Positions 21,962 to 35,098 of a stretch of DNA of 64,000 nucleotides are shown in pieces. The stretch covers positions 124,001 through 188,000 of the forward strand of contig QJPP01000332.1 in NCBI GenBank assembly GCA_003996215.1, in the 5' to 3' direction. How positions within the stretch are numbered: position 1 is the first letter of the stretch; every line of letters starts with the position of its first letter. The notes beneath the pieces are model-generated. The model saw nothing but the letters and a program-made list of their open reading frames with translations. It had not been told where the DNA came from and did not search any database. A program made the position numbers and the translations under genes. Origin of the DNA: Jaltomata sinuosa (lineage: Eukaryota; Streptophyta; Magnoliopsida; Solanales; Solanaceae).

Positions 21962-24028
21962 TGTCACGATTCAAGAGTGAGTTTTGAAAATTAGGCGTAC
22001 TTCAAAGGAAGGTTCTCGAAAATAAGCATACCTAAAATTCTTGTTAAGAATACCTTAAATAAGCTTGCAAATAATCAACGTTAGCTTTCTAAGAATCCAA
22101 CAAAGTTCCACTTGAATGATCTAGAATCGAACTCTAAAGATCTATAAATTAAAATAATGATTCACATGTCAATTTATGGTAAAATCGATTTTATAATCAA
22201 AAGATTTTAGTAGGAACTCAACTTATGTGTTTGAAAGAAGCCTTAGGGTCATTTCTCTCTAAAAAGGTCAGCTAAAACATTGTGAAATAAAATTTCTAAG
22301 CAAAGGACTTATTTATAGAGTCTAGACTAAGTCCCACTAGGATTGAGACACCTCATCGGGCGAAGTACAAAGCAAGGTTAGGGGCTTGCAGAACGAGGTC
22401 CTGCATCGCTCTCAACCTCAGTAGGCGAGGTCATAAAATGATGCATTGCCAAATAATGTGAAATATACTATATGTAAAATATCTTATCAAAAACATGATC
22501 TGAACATGACTATATTCTAATACAACTGGACAACTAAGAAATGAAACGAATAAATAACAAGCTCATGAGATAGACTAAGTACTGAAATATGAGATGGTAC
22601 GAATATCTGAGCCATGATATAAACTGTATGGCTAAATCATAAGGCAAGTTGAATATCTAAAATATATTGTAAACTGTATAGCTGAAAAATAAGGTACGTT
22701 GAATATCTGAATAATGAGCGATAAGACATTCTGATTTTTCTAAATCATAATGTAACTGTGCAACTAAAATCATAGGGCAAACTGATTATCTGAATTATAA
22801 GGAAAATAAATGTAAAATATTTTAAAGACTTTTCATAAACTAGTGGCCATGACCAAAATCATCTTTCATGAAAATAGCTAAGTTTTTCTGTTGGATATTT
22901 TTTACAATCAACATAATACCATGTGAGTGCGTGATGTCCAAATTTTTCCAGATTGAGAAGTCGTCCTATACCTTGATAGGTCACAAGGTGTAACATAATT
23001 GAGGATCTATACTGGGCCCTTACCCGGGGATTGAAGAGGAGTTACCCAAATCTATGGCATGATCCTATCTTACATTGACACATATAATTTTGAGGCGTGC
23101 ATTATCTAAACTCATACCCTTCTCGATTAGCAATAGTCCTCCCAAAATATATTATATACTCATACTATAATCTTTCAAAATAAACTAAAAATCATACTGT
23201 AAAGCCTTGACTCAAAATCATATGAAGATCATGCTAGTGAGCCTTGAATCTAAATCATATGAAAACCATGCTAGTGATCTTTGGCTCTAAATCATATGAA
23301 ATTCACGAGTCTAGATTTTAAGACAAAACATTATTTTTGAAATCATGTTGAAATTCATAAGGTAAACTAATGCAAAGCCATGAGATAGATTCATAAACAT
23401 AAGATATGTTCATAAGCATGAGATAGGTTCAAATTCTAAAGCTCTAATACATTCATGGGGGATTAAAAGAACTTTCATCAAGAGTTAAAGGAAACTAAGA
23501 ATAGAAGAACTAGAATTACAAAAACATATTCGTGGGGAAGAACTAGGGTTTCCACACTTGAAAGTTAGCTTTACATACCTTGGAAGATACTAGAACTTGG
23601 TGAAGAAACTTGAGAGCTTTCATGTCTTGCTTCTAGAGAAGAGTTTTATTGAAACCCTTATGGTTTTGAGTTGGAGAGGGAGGAGAGAAATAATATGAAA
23701 GTTGAATTAACAAGTGGTCAGGTGTATTAGAAACTAGACTCAAATACCTTTAATTTAGTACATAATGAGTCACGTAAATCTTCATATTCTAAGAGATATG
23801 CTCAGTTAAAGATGAACCTTGTATGAACCTATAAAAAAACTTATCAGTAGAGAAGTTTTCACCTCATCTTTGTACTAGAGGTTTCTTATTATCATAACTC
23901 ACATACAATATACTTTCTACACTTAAGACTCGACCTTTACACCTAGGTATAAGCAAATTCACCGAGTTTGGGTCTAATGACATATGTAGAGTGGTCCAAA
24001 TCTTAGCTCAAAAGTTCAAGGTGTTACA
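21962..24028 (-). repeat. LTR-like debris N (minus strand)
   Basis: The right end, read on the minus strand, starts TGTAACACCTT at 24028 and is followed by a CT-rich leader and splice-donor-like AAGGTATGTAAAG near 23580, as in other LTRs here. The left end reads TGTCACGATTC at 21962. The flanks do not show a matching 5-bp duplication, so it may be two truncated LTRs joined. About three copies of a 36-37-bp unit (AAATCATATGAA..CATGCTAGTGA) lie at 23214-23320, and longer degenerate repeats at 22580-22800. Confidence 0.45.
22309..22440 (-). promoter_or_regulatory. Word array and TATA box within N
   Basis: Minus strand: words GACCTCGCCTACTGAGG, GAGCGATGCAGGACCTCG and CTTCGCCCGATGAGG at 22345-22440, then CTCTATAAATAAG at 22309-22321. 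Same order (CG-word array, then TATA) as in the other LTR families, with yet another word set. Confidence 0.45.
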
Positions 24029-24230
24029 ATATTTATCCTAAGTGATTCAAAGTTGAATTTGGATTTCAACGGATCAAATTATTCATCAATCAGAATTTCA
24101 TACAAAAGTTATGAGAGTTTTATGAAATTATCGTACAAAAGCCACCACTTTTACCAGATATGGGTCCGGAAGACCCAAGAGCCCGCCACTAGAACCCAAC
24201 CCTTAAGAGGCTAAGGTCCAAGGGGCTACC

Positions 24231-25245
<1,015 letters not shown>

Positions 25246-26011
25246 TATCACGACCCAACTAACGGGTTGTGTGGGCACCTTCTCTAATACCTAGATAGGA
25301 GAACCCTTGCCACCCGATTTAAAACAGGTAATGCGGAAGTCAACAAAAAAATATAAGAAATGCCTTTAATATTTAAAAACCAGTTACAAAAACTTTAGCA
25401 ATATAAAATACTTTACAAAACAATGAAAACCCTCTCTACGAACTAGTCAAAACAGATACAAGAGCTTCTAAGAGAATACAAAAGCTAAACAAGACACAGC
25501 TAGCACCATAGTAAAGAGAGGAGTAGAAGCTGTCGGAGATCACCATCGTCTTCACCTGGAAAATATCACTGATCCTGCAATCAGACTATACCAAGTGGCA
25601 TAGCAAGAGTAATATCAGTACAAATAATACATACTAGTAGGCATCATCAGTCGACCCAAGTCCATCACACAATATCATGTAAATATTAAGAATAAATATG
25701 CAATATGAAAGTCATACAATCCAGGTCCTTATCAACATGCTCTTACTTTCAGGTATAGCACCCACGAACTTCTTACACTCTTTCCTAAACCATCTACCTC
25801 ACTCTGCTGCCAACTCTACCCTTAAAAGCCATTTCACCCTTCTATCCTGGTCATAACCTGACCCCCCTATAACCCTAAGACTTTCAAGCCTACACATCTT
25901 ACCAACACTAAAATTACTTTACTAATTCAAACCCCGAAATCAAACCTTGCTAACTACCCCTGTTAGTCGGTCTTCCACTCTCACTGAACCTCCTTGACTC
26001 AAATCCCTTAC

Positions 26012-27331
26012 TGATAACACTCAAATCGTGCTCTCCAATTAGGAGGCCACAGTGATCGTCAGAGCAAAACAAAATTTATAATTCCCAACGAGTGTCGGGG
26101 TCATACCCAAGGGAACAATATGGTCGTGATCGAGCTTATAAAGAGTCCAAGCAAATTATTGAAGTTCAAAAAACAAAAAGGGAAAAGATACCTAAAAGGG
26201 GGTTTTAGACTACAACTAAAGATAAAAGATAGGGTGATCAATGTTTTCACCTTGCTTTCGCCAAGCAAGGACAACAAGGGAGAATCGGGAATGGGAATTC
26301 AATACACAAGACTTTCACCCGGTTGACACCTACGTAGTCTTGGCTAAAGGTATGCCTAACTGTCTCTCAACCAATTGAGCATATATCTCGTGTGCTTTCT
26401 CTCGAAATAACACGAGTAAGCAATAAACCAGCCAAATAACTTGGGTAGGTCATCCTATTTCTAGCTTGAACCCTTAAATGGGAGATCCCTGCGATTAGAG
26501 CTATTCCTAGCCTCCAATCTAGATGGATTTACAAGTACCCACTAGTGAATCTTCCCTAATTCGAGAATTTCTCTCTGGAGCAAAAACTCAAATTAGAAAG
26601 CTAAGTCAATGTTTGCATCCATTGACCATAAATTCAAGTAATGGAGGATTCAATAGGCCCAAATAATCAAACAAGAACAAAATCTATATATTAATTCAAT
26701 AACCCAACAAGTATTATCTCTAATACAAATCCAAAATCTCAAGTCAATAATACACCAATAAAATAGAAATTAAGAACAAGAGTTGAAGAATGGAAACTAA
26801 AGATTTTACAATAAAGAGCATCCAAATCTTTAGTCCTATAGTGTTGGTTGATGAACTTGCTCTCCAAGCTTGCCAAAAGTTCCAAGGATTGGCCAAAGAT
26901 GTGTTTCAAGATGGATTGGAAGTGTTTTATGTGAATTGGGGTTTCCAAAAGTGGGAATTTCCAAATCTGTCCCCGCAACTGCTTTCCTTCTTCGTCTTCG
27001 CGTAGTGTCCACCGCGTTCGTGAAGGGTCTCTGTCTTGTTGACCTTTACGTACGTAAGTGGCACACTGCATTCACGGAGCTTTGACTCGGTTGGCCTTGA
27101 CATTCGTGTCTAGGACCCTGCATTCCCGAAGGCATGTGCTGCTGCCAGCTACTTGCTTCTCTGAATGGCCTCCTTTTGACTTGTTTTCATCCGAATTCAT
27201 CCCGAAAACTTTTAAAACACAAAGACCTGCAAAATAGAAGTAATCAGTGTCAATTGCACTATTTTTCCACTTTAAACTAACAAAAGCATAAGCTTAAAGG
27301 CTAAATAAGTAGGTAAAACACTGACTTATCA
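26012..27331 (-). repeat. 3' LTR of element D
   Basis: Pairs with 42786-44120. Termini are TGAT/ATCA as in A and B, and the U5 half is recognisably related to theirs (Athila-like end GAGCACGATTTGAG inverted at 26020-26040), while U3 differs. An open frame on the minus strand at 26739-27071 is matched by 43529-43897 in the other LTR. Confidence 0.88.
26995..27150 (-). promoter_or_regulatory. Word array in element D 3' LTR
   Basis: Words of the CCGCGTTCGTGAAGGG and TACGTACGTAAGTGG type, fuller in the 5' LTR at 43785-43930 (CGCATTTGCGAAGG, GCGTACGCAAG, CGTTCGCAGAG, CGTTCGCAAAGG). Different from the GTGCGACGCGCAC words of A and B although the element group is the same. Confidence 0.5.
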
Positions 27332-27345
27332 AATCCCCAAACTTG
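27332..27345 (-). other. Terminal polypurine tract, element D
   Basis: Minus strand CAAGTTTGGGGATT directly precedes the 3' LTR. Confidence 0.75.
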
Positions 27346-29412
27346 AACTATTCCTTGTCCTCAAGAAACTTAAAGCTTCCAACTTAAGAGGCATACAACC
27401 CTATTGCAAATGACAATACCATAAGAAAAAAAAAGAAAACTCATTTCAAGCACCAAATATGACTTCGGTTGGTACTAACGATTAGTCAATCACATGATAA
27501 CTTACTCTACGCATTTCCTTCAATTCAAAACACAAACTCGTGATGAGAAGACACAATAAGAACAAGCAAGTGACAACAACAAATCCTCAAGATGTGACTC
27601 AAACCACTAGCTTACCAAAACATGCTCATTTGACTCATTTTTGGAGTTTATCAATGTCACCATCTATCCTAATTTGCATGCCCTCACAAAAACTAAAGTC
27701 CCAAAAACACCTTATGTACAAAGATAATCACAAGGGACAAACACAAACACTCACCCTCACAAGGAAGTTCAAGTGCACATATGTCGAACCATAGGCTCGC
27801 CCTTCATCTAAGTCGCCACTAATGTAGGGTAGCCAAGTTCGGAATCACAAAGGACTTGCGGGTTATGATGATGGCTAGGGCTAAGGTGAGGATATCATTT
27901 GGTCAAGTGACTACACCTCCCTAATGCTCTTTTGTTCTCATTTTGAACACCACTCACATTTTTCCATTTCAACTTCACCTTATTTCTCCCTAACACAACC
28001 CAAAAGTCTCATTTTCAACTCATGATCATTCAACTTATTGTATTACCTTCACTTGGTAGCACCTATTTTTGGTTTTCATTTTGCTCATAGGATAGAACTT
28101 TTGGAACAATTTTCAATTCTTACTTAATGTGCTACCTTGCACATTGAAGTGCACTTCTTTTCTTCTGCTCATTTGAACTCATGCACCCCCAAACTTAGGC
28201 ATTTGCCTATGTTACCTTTCATTCCTCCCCCCCAAACTTAGGTTTTTATCCTACATTTCATTTTCAAGCAATTAGAAAGGATGGGTGCCAAGATAGAGGT
28301 TCTAAAAAGGTCAAGGTGTTAAAAAGATGCCAAAGGACGGTCACAAGCTCAAAGGGGTTCACTAAGATTTGCTGTCATTGGGTAGTCATTTTGGGTGAAG
28401 TGGCTATCAAAAAGGGCCTAAGGTCATCTTCCAAGCTCGGTTACACCTAGAATTTTGCCTTGAATCACAGTCGGAGCAAGTTCTAGATGACACACATGCA
28501 TGAGAATTATTCAACTAAACCTCACCACACATGACATGTGAATTATTCAAGAAGGATCTAGTTTTAACTTCCTAAACAAGAACAAAGATGAGCTATTTTA
28601 CATTATCACCACTAATGATCCAAGGGTCACAAAAAGATTAAAAGAGTTGTCAGAAAATCACTCTTTGCCATGCATTTTTCACAAAATATTTGGAAGGGTA
28701 TGCCTATTTGACTTAACATGTAAGACTACTTCATTGGTACCAAACAAGTCAATTTGCAACCAAAACCTCAAAAGATGACGATTTGCCCTTAAGAATGTCG
28801 TCACCCAGTCTATCATTGGGCCAATTCATCTATCTAAATTGGCATGGCTACACAAGGTGGATCAAAGCAAATATCACATATTCAAGGAACATGCGATTCG
28901 CATATAACAAAGTGCATGTCGCACGTGCAACGCACATGCCAAACAGTGGGCTTGTGCAAAGCTTATGCGATTTGTACATCGTCATTTGTGGAACAAATAT
29001 CCCCCAGGAAGTTCCATTTAGCCTAACGGGTATTCAGACTTCCCCTGGCCCACAACAACCATATCTCAACTACAAAATAACAAAAGAAGCTAAAAAGTAA
29101 AGAAAACTAAAACTAAACCATCAACTTCTTTCACACAACATCAAAACACGATGAGGGTGCAAATCCACAAGGTACACCCGACAAGGGAACAAACCATATA
29201 TAAACAAACAAATAAAACAAGCCCGGCAAGGGCACAATAATATCCAACAAAATAGCAAAACAAGCCCGGCAAGGGCACAATAATATCCATAAGTAAAACA
29301 ATCTAAACTAGAAAGATAGAGCGCGGATCAAACTCCACCCCCAACTAAGGTAGGGCAGTGTCCTCACTGCATCAAAGTAAGGAATACGTTTGAGGGGGCT
29401 CCCTGAGGTGCA
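27346..29412 (-). other. 3' noncoding region of element D
   Basis: Homologous to the 3' noncoding regions of A and B. The block at 27773-27930 is especially well conserved. Further polypurine-like tracts occur inverted near 28190-28240 (CCCCCAAACTTAGG). A 43-bp-period repeat (CAAGCCCGGCAAGGGCACAA) occurs twice at 29218-29290. Words of the A/B type (GCATGTCGCACGTGCAACGC) occur at 28885-28985. Confidence 0.65.
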
Positions 29413-30765
29413 TCAATCTAAACTGGAAGAAGAGGGAAACTCAAGTCTCTCCTCATTCTCATCATCATCATCCTCCTCGGCTCTTTCCGATCCGTAAAAG
29501 GACTTCAATCTATCCATCATCTTATTTAGGAACTTGCTCTTCTTCTTCTCATGCTCGCTCAACTTCTTTTGCCGCTTTTCCACTTTTCCTTGCCTGCGGC
29601 TTATGTGCTGTAAGCGTGCATTCATTGCACTCAAACACCCATTAATATATTTCTGCTCATTTTCCACTTTGGCCAAGGATGGGGGGGACTCAGTACCTAC
29701 TGGTGTGTAGGCTCCAACTAAACTAGAAGAGAATCTGGCCAACAACTGCTGAACATGTGCATCCATTCCCTGAATCTGGCTAGAGAGGTGGCGCATGAGA
29801 TAGGGCCCAGACTGTAGAGCTCCCACACACTAAGATGATCCGTATAGAACTGTGGAAGGACCAGCAGGCTCAGTCGAAGACTCTGGAAACTGTCCAAAAG
29901 ATGGAGAAGCCACATCAATCTTCCTCTTTTTCTGCTTTGCTTCTAGGGCCCTCTTCACCAATGGGTGGATCATATGCTGGCTTCTTTGTAATATCATTCG
30001 AATCTGGCAACACCCTAGTATCGTAGCATAAATGGGTCACTAATGAAGGGAAGAAAAGGCTCTTAGACCTTCCACTAGCTACCTCAGCCATATGAGCCAC
30101 AATATAGAGCCCAACATTCACATCGATTCCATCAATGAGCACTGCCACCATTAATGCTCGGTCAGAGGTCACATCAGTGTCATGAGAGGATGGTATGATC
30201 CTCACACAGATAATCGAAAGCCAAGTTTTAGATTCTGCAGTGAACTCATGTGAATCAACCTCTTTTTGCAAGGTCAACTAATTCGAAGTCACCCTATCAT
30301 GCAGCTTGTCTACCAACCACTGGTGTCCTTCAGATTTGGATTTTGCAATGTAAACCTCGTTGTCAGCATCTGGAAGGTTGTATAGTGCATTGATAATTTC
30401 GGGGTTGAAACTAACTTGGACTCCCCGAATGGTAATGACTAGTGTGCCATTGAAATCAGTGATCGAAGCATTGGCATAGAACTCAGTGACCACTGTGTGG
30501 TTAGCCATGATAGGTGGAGAAGCAAAACATATCCAACCCCACTCCACCAACCTCTTGTAGAATTCCAGCATTTTATTCTCAACTTTGTCCATATTGATTC
30601 CTTTCTCCCTAACAAAGGGTTTGGACAATAGCTCATCATACCGGCGTTCACATGATGTTGATAGGAACCTATCATGATCGTAGTTCTCCTCCATTTCCAG
30701 ATCCAGAGTATTTTCAACTTCATTTTCACTACCGTTGGAGGCTATCTTTTTTATCAAAGTACCTA
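29413..30765 (-). pseudogene. ORF2, plant transposon-protein-like domain, element D
   Basis: Minus-strand frame running from an acceptor-like GTTTTGTAG (ends about 30766) to the stop at 29413. Readable segments: an acidic N part; FVREKGINMDKVENKML; a conserved FYANASITDF...VRGVQVSF-like core with EIINALYNLPD; then IPSSHDTDVTSDRALMVA; a basic KQKKRK stretch; a coiled-coil-like region; and a poly-acidic tail (EEDDDDENEE). A TAG at 30278-30280 and one frameshift near 29950 break it; another stop lies near 29830. The core resembles the plant transposon-protein domain named for A and B but is clearly diverged. The basic patch could be a nuclear signal (inference). Confidence 0.65.
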
Positions 30766-31370
30766 CAAAACACACCATTATGTTAAAAGTTCTTAGGAAC
30801 ACTTAAAACAATGTATTATGAATTACTTAGGCCAAAGAAATAGCCGAAAGAAGTTCCGAGGTGGGCAGTGCGTTGCCACTATTTTTACACTGTCAGGCGA
30901 TCTTTCTTCGTGTTCGCGGCCAGGTGGCTGCGTTCGCGAAGAAGGGATTTATTTTACAAAAAATTTAGACTTCACAAAAGCGGACAGTTTCCCCCGAACG
31001 CGAAGGCTATCGCGTTGCCCAGATCAGTGCCTCTTTGAGGCATTTTCCCAAACACATGGGAGACAAGTAGTTTTTGCTTGATCTCCCAAGCTTTTAGAAC
31101 CAATAAAAACACCACTTTTTAGTCCCACCATTTAGGACATAGACTTAACCAAATTCACCAAACAATTTAACAATTAAACACCATTAGAAGTTGAATAAAA
31201 GCAAGAGGGGATCATCCAAAAATGCTATTACCCATTTTCTACCTATCAAGTTGAGGAAGAAGGGAACCCATTTCAAAATGTAAGAAGGGCGGAGTTCAAA
31301 CCTAATGGATTGCACTTTGTAAAGCAATGAGTTGACGAACTTGATGGAATTTTTGTATGCCAAAGAAGGG
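30766..31370 (-). other. Noncoding block upstream of ORF2, element D (downstream half)
   Basis: Corresponds to leader and intron of A and B. It carries D-type words (GTGTTCGCGGCC, GCGTTCGCGAAG, CGAACGCGAAGGC) at 30895-31010 and a possible donor TTGATAGGTAGA near 31245. Interrupted by element B at 31376; continues at 41263. Confidence 0.5.
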
Positions 31371-31375
31371 GAGAG

Positions 31376-32887
31376 TGATAGGTCGGTAATCTACCAACTT
31401 ATTGAACCTATATCCATGAATTATTACTATGTTTTGAATCGATTTATAGGTTCTTATGGCCTATATTAATGTCTATGCAGGTACGTTGGATAGAAGAGGA
31501 GAAACAAGGATATGGACCCAAAAAGAGCCAAAAAGGAGCTAAGTGTGAAGAATTGAGAAAAGCTAGAGAATCTGCCGAGAGGTGTGGTGGTTGTGTGACA
31601 CACACAAGCCGAGATGCGGTTCACATCTCCTCCGCATGAAGCTGCAAAGATAACTGAAGATTCTGCTAAGGAGTGCGGTCGCCATGCGATGCACACATCC
31701 TGTGATGCAAAATGCACCACCTTCGCACAAAGCCTACTTAAGCGGCTGAAGTCACTGGTCAACCTGAAGCAAGTGTGCGGCGCGCACACTGCAACATGCG
31801 AACTGCATGCCACATCGCACACCACTCGGAGGGCAATTTTTTCCTAAATTTATGTGATGATTTGGGAACATATTAAAGGCACTTTTGGGCTTGTTTTGTA
31901 TATACAATTTTAAGGAGAGAATTTCAGAGAGAGAACTTGGAGATATTTTTGGCTTGTAAGCACTTTTCTCCCTCTCCATTGAGAGAGGGTTTTAATCAAA
32001 TCCTTTGGTTAACAAATTGTGTATGTAATTTGACTTTAGAACTTGAGAATCAACTACAGTGGATGGGAATTTGATTTACCCAGCTGGTATATCTTCTCCC
32101 CCTTCTATGAGTGGCTAATTTCTCTTGTCTAAGGGAGTATTGATGATGGGTGCTTAGCTAATGGGTGTGGGTGTTGCTAATTTGCTTTTATAATTGCTTA
32201 TCTGATATGGGTCTAGTAATTTCACCTTGTTTTAATCTAATAATTTGTTGTTGCAAATATGAATTTACCTTACTTGGCTATATAATTGCTCGAGAGAGAA
32301 TTTTGTAGTTGTGGATGTGAAATTGCTAGTGAGTACTTGGGAATCCACTTAGATTGGAGGCTAGATATAGCTCCAATCGCAGAATCTCCCATTTAAGAGT
32401 CCGAGCTAGAGATAGGATGACCTCCCCAAGAAAATATTGGTTGGTTATTTAGCACACCGAATGATGTTCTAACCGAAATCATCAGATATATAGATGTTGA
32501 TCGAGAGATAGCATTCCACAATTTTGAACAACGCTACCCGTGTCAATAGGTGAGAATTTAAGTGAATTACTGACCACCCTATCCTATAGCGAATGCCTCA
32601 TCGAAAATGCACCCCTAGTCATCTAGTTCTTATTGGTACACCCATCTCGATTTTATATTTTTTATTTGAATTGAGTTACTAGTGACAACTTTCCCAATTC
32701 CCCCCATTTACTTGCTTTGGTTTTGTTGAACAACTACTCTCACTTTGAAATTGCTTCACACAATCTCTAATTAGTTAAATCAAGTCCCTTGGGTATGACC
32801 CTGACATCCGTTGGGTTTATAAATGTGTTTTGTCTACGCGATCGCCGTGGCCTCCTAGTTGGAGTGCCACGATTTGAGCATTCATCA
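31376..32887 (+). repeat. 5' LTR of element B
   Basis: TGATAGGTCGG...TTCATCA. The word array of GTGTGACACACACAAG and GTGCGGCGCGCACACTGC type lies at 31575-31830, with a TATA-like CATATTAAAGGC at about 31868-31879. Confidence 0.92.
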
Positions 32888-32891
32888 AATA

Positions 32892-32911
32892 TGGCGCCGT
32901 TGCCAGGGACT
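32892..32911 (+). other. Primer binding site, tRNA-Asp type (element B)
   Basis: TGGCGCCGTTGCCAGGGACT, four bases after the LTR. It matches the tRNA-Asp(GTC) complement better at the 5' side than element A does, with one internal change. Confidence 0.87.
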
Positions 32912-33013
32912 TGAGTATTAGCTAGTTTTTGATTGTTGTTTTGAAGTCAACTTGAGAGTGCTTGTTTTATTTTACTTTTTGGTGTTTTTGAGTGTTGATT
33001 GAGCAAGTCGGCT

Positions 33014-34342
33014 ATGGAAGAAGCCGAGGACAATGAGTGCATTGGTGGATTTGACAACGCCAATGTTGCTGAGCCAATGATGCACAGAGGTGTAGGTGCA
33101 ATCCGCCTACCACCCACGGTGGGAAATGTTGTCTTCCATGTGACAAGCACCATGCTCCATTTGATTCAAATGAAGGGGCTATTTAGTGGAGCTGCCCATG
33201 AGGACACCAACCAGCATATTCGAAACTTCATGGAGATTTGCCAACCATACATGATCCAAAATATCTCCTAAGAGTCCATCTGATTGCGCCTATTCCCTTT
33301 CTCTTTGACGGGGGAAGCCATGGCATGGTTAGAAGAATTGCCGGATGGATCCATCAAATCTTAGGCCGAGTTGGTTGAGGAATTTACCTCGAGATTCTTT
33401 CCTCTATCTCGAATGATGAAGTTATGAGATGAGATTACAAACTTTAGGCAGTTCCCGGACGAGCCTCTTCAAGAAGTTTGGCTACAATTCAAAAATAAGC
33501 TTCTATTATGCCCAAACCATGAGTTGTCAGACAAGGTGTTGCTCCAAAGCTTCTACCGGTCATTGAACTCTACGAACAAATCGGTGGCTGATAATCTTGG
33601 AGGGGGCACCTTCATGGACCTTGAGTTTCATATTGCCTCAGAGCTATTAGAACGAATGACCAAGACCAATCAAGCATGGCATACAAGAGAGGCAGAGGTG
33701 TCAACTTCAGGAATGCCCTCAACAATCTTGACAAATGAAAAAAGGAAAAAAGATGAGGATCGAGATGAAGCTTTGGCTAAAATGATGACACAAATTGACT
33801 TGATGGCCAAGCATGTGATGGGAGTTTGTGTTAAGAAGGTGAATGCAGTGAGTACACTGGAGATTGAGGTGAATAATGTTGATCTTATGATTGAGGTTGA
33901 TGGAAAGCTATGCTATGTGTCAGAGGGTTCTTGCCCAAGGTATTATCGCCCACGGGAAGAGAATCAAGGTTGGATTAGAGACAAAGCGAGGGAGGGAAAT
34001 TGGCGTGAAATATATAAGGATGGTGATCGCTTCAATCACCGGAGCTCGAATCCTTACATCCCCCCAAACAAATCTGATTCTCTATACCAGCTGGGCACAA
34101 GAAATCCTGGACAATCCAAGTTAGAGGACACGTTGTCCTTGGTTCTTAAGAAGGTGGACACTATAAACTCGGGAGTGAGTGAGCTAAAGAGTGAGGTCTC
34201 TACATTTCACCAAACGGTGAGCTCCCATAGTGCCTCGATCAAATATCTTGAGGCCCAAATGACCAACCTATCAAGCCAAATGAACCCACGGATGAAGGGA
34301 ACGCTACCTAGCGACACCGGCAACAACCTTAAAAATGAATAA
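33014..34342 (+). pseudogene. gag: Gag, element B (full length, four in-frame stops)
   Basis: ATG 33014 to TAA 34340-34342 keeps one frame over 443 codons. Segments: acidic N terminus; a conserved region up to MEICQPY; the Retrotrans_gag-type core (FPFSLTGEAMAWLEELP, then EFTSRFFP, FRQFPDEPLQEVW and KNKLLLCPNHELSDKVLLQS); a basic linker; a coiled-coil-like tail. There is no CCHC knuckle. Stops at 33269, 33281, 33362 and 33425 are each a single C-to-T or G-to-A type change from a sense codon, and no frameshift is present. The open part from 33524 encodes the last 272 residues. Gag would form the particle; this copy is dead but only lightly damaged. Confidence 0.85.
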
Positions 34343-34500
34343 GGATTGAGGTAACATTGGCGTGCCGCGATGTTAAATCAAGCGCTGCTTGGGAGGCAAC
34401 CCAAGTTTCTTTCTTTGTTTTTGGTTATTGTTTGTTGTTTTTGATGTTATTTAGGGAATGCATGGAATGGAAACATGGACAAAGGAAAACAAGGCAAAAA
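34343..34500 (+). other. Conserved noncoding junction after gag (element B)
   Basis: Same CGTGCCGCGATGTTAAATCA and AGCGCTGCTTGGGAGGCAAC phrases as in element A, then a T-rich stretch. Confidence 0.68.
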
Positions 34501-35098
34501 TGTGTCGTGTGGTGGATGGTGCAGACCGCACAAGCCATTGTGCGTGTTGCACAGCCAACCGCATACCAAAATAGAGGGCCTAGAGGAAAAGTTAAAAAAT
34601 AGAGGTGACATGCGCTGGGTTTTGCTGACCGCACAATCCCAAGTGCGTGTCGCACCTCCATCGCACCAGAAAATAGATGCCTGGGTAAGCCCAAGAGAGA
34701 AAAAGGGGGCATGTGTGATACGCCATGCGTTTCGCACCTTGCCTGGTGTGAATCGTATGTCGCGGCGCACAAGAGGTAAATTCAATTTTTTTTATTTACC
34801 TAACCCGTTGACCGACCCGACCCGGAGATGACCCGGCCGACTCTTCTTCTTTTTTCTCTTTTAAAACTGCCTCTCTCTCTTCTTTTTCCACCATCTTCCT
34901 CCACAACTCTCACAATCCTCTACCAAAATTCTCTCCAAACCTCTTAAACTCCCATAAATCCTTCTCCTCTTCTCACCCCATCTTCTCCACCAGTTCTCCA
35001 CATCCCCACCATCATTCTTCAGAAGGACTTGTGGGTCACCTTTGTTGGAATTCAAAAAGCTTTGATTTTCGTTCTTCCCTTCATAATCTTCACTTGTG
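34501..35098 (+). promoter_or_regulatory. Internal promoter-like block and leader upstream of ORF2, element B
   Basis: Words GTGCAGACCGCACAAG, GTGCGTGTTGCACAG, GTGCGTGTCGCACCTCC and GTGTGATACGCCATGCG at 34505-34755. Then CGACCCGACCCGG at 34813-34825, TTTTAAAACTG, a CT-rich leader and the donor GTGGTAAGTT. Layout identical to element A. Confidence 0.45.

Noticed and set aside
21962..24028. A clean single LTR with TSD
   Set aside because: The 5-bp flanks (TAAAT and ATATT) do not match, so only LTR-like debris is claimed.
28783..29100. 105-codon plus-strand frame
   Set aside because: Antisense within the 3' noncoding region of element D and not conserved in A or B.
30278..30802. A complete 174-codon gene starting at 30802
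   Set aside because: The first roughly 12 codons lie upstream of an acceptor-like site, and the frame continues past the TAG into the next segment, so it is part of the broken ORF2 of element D.
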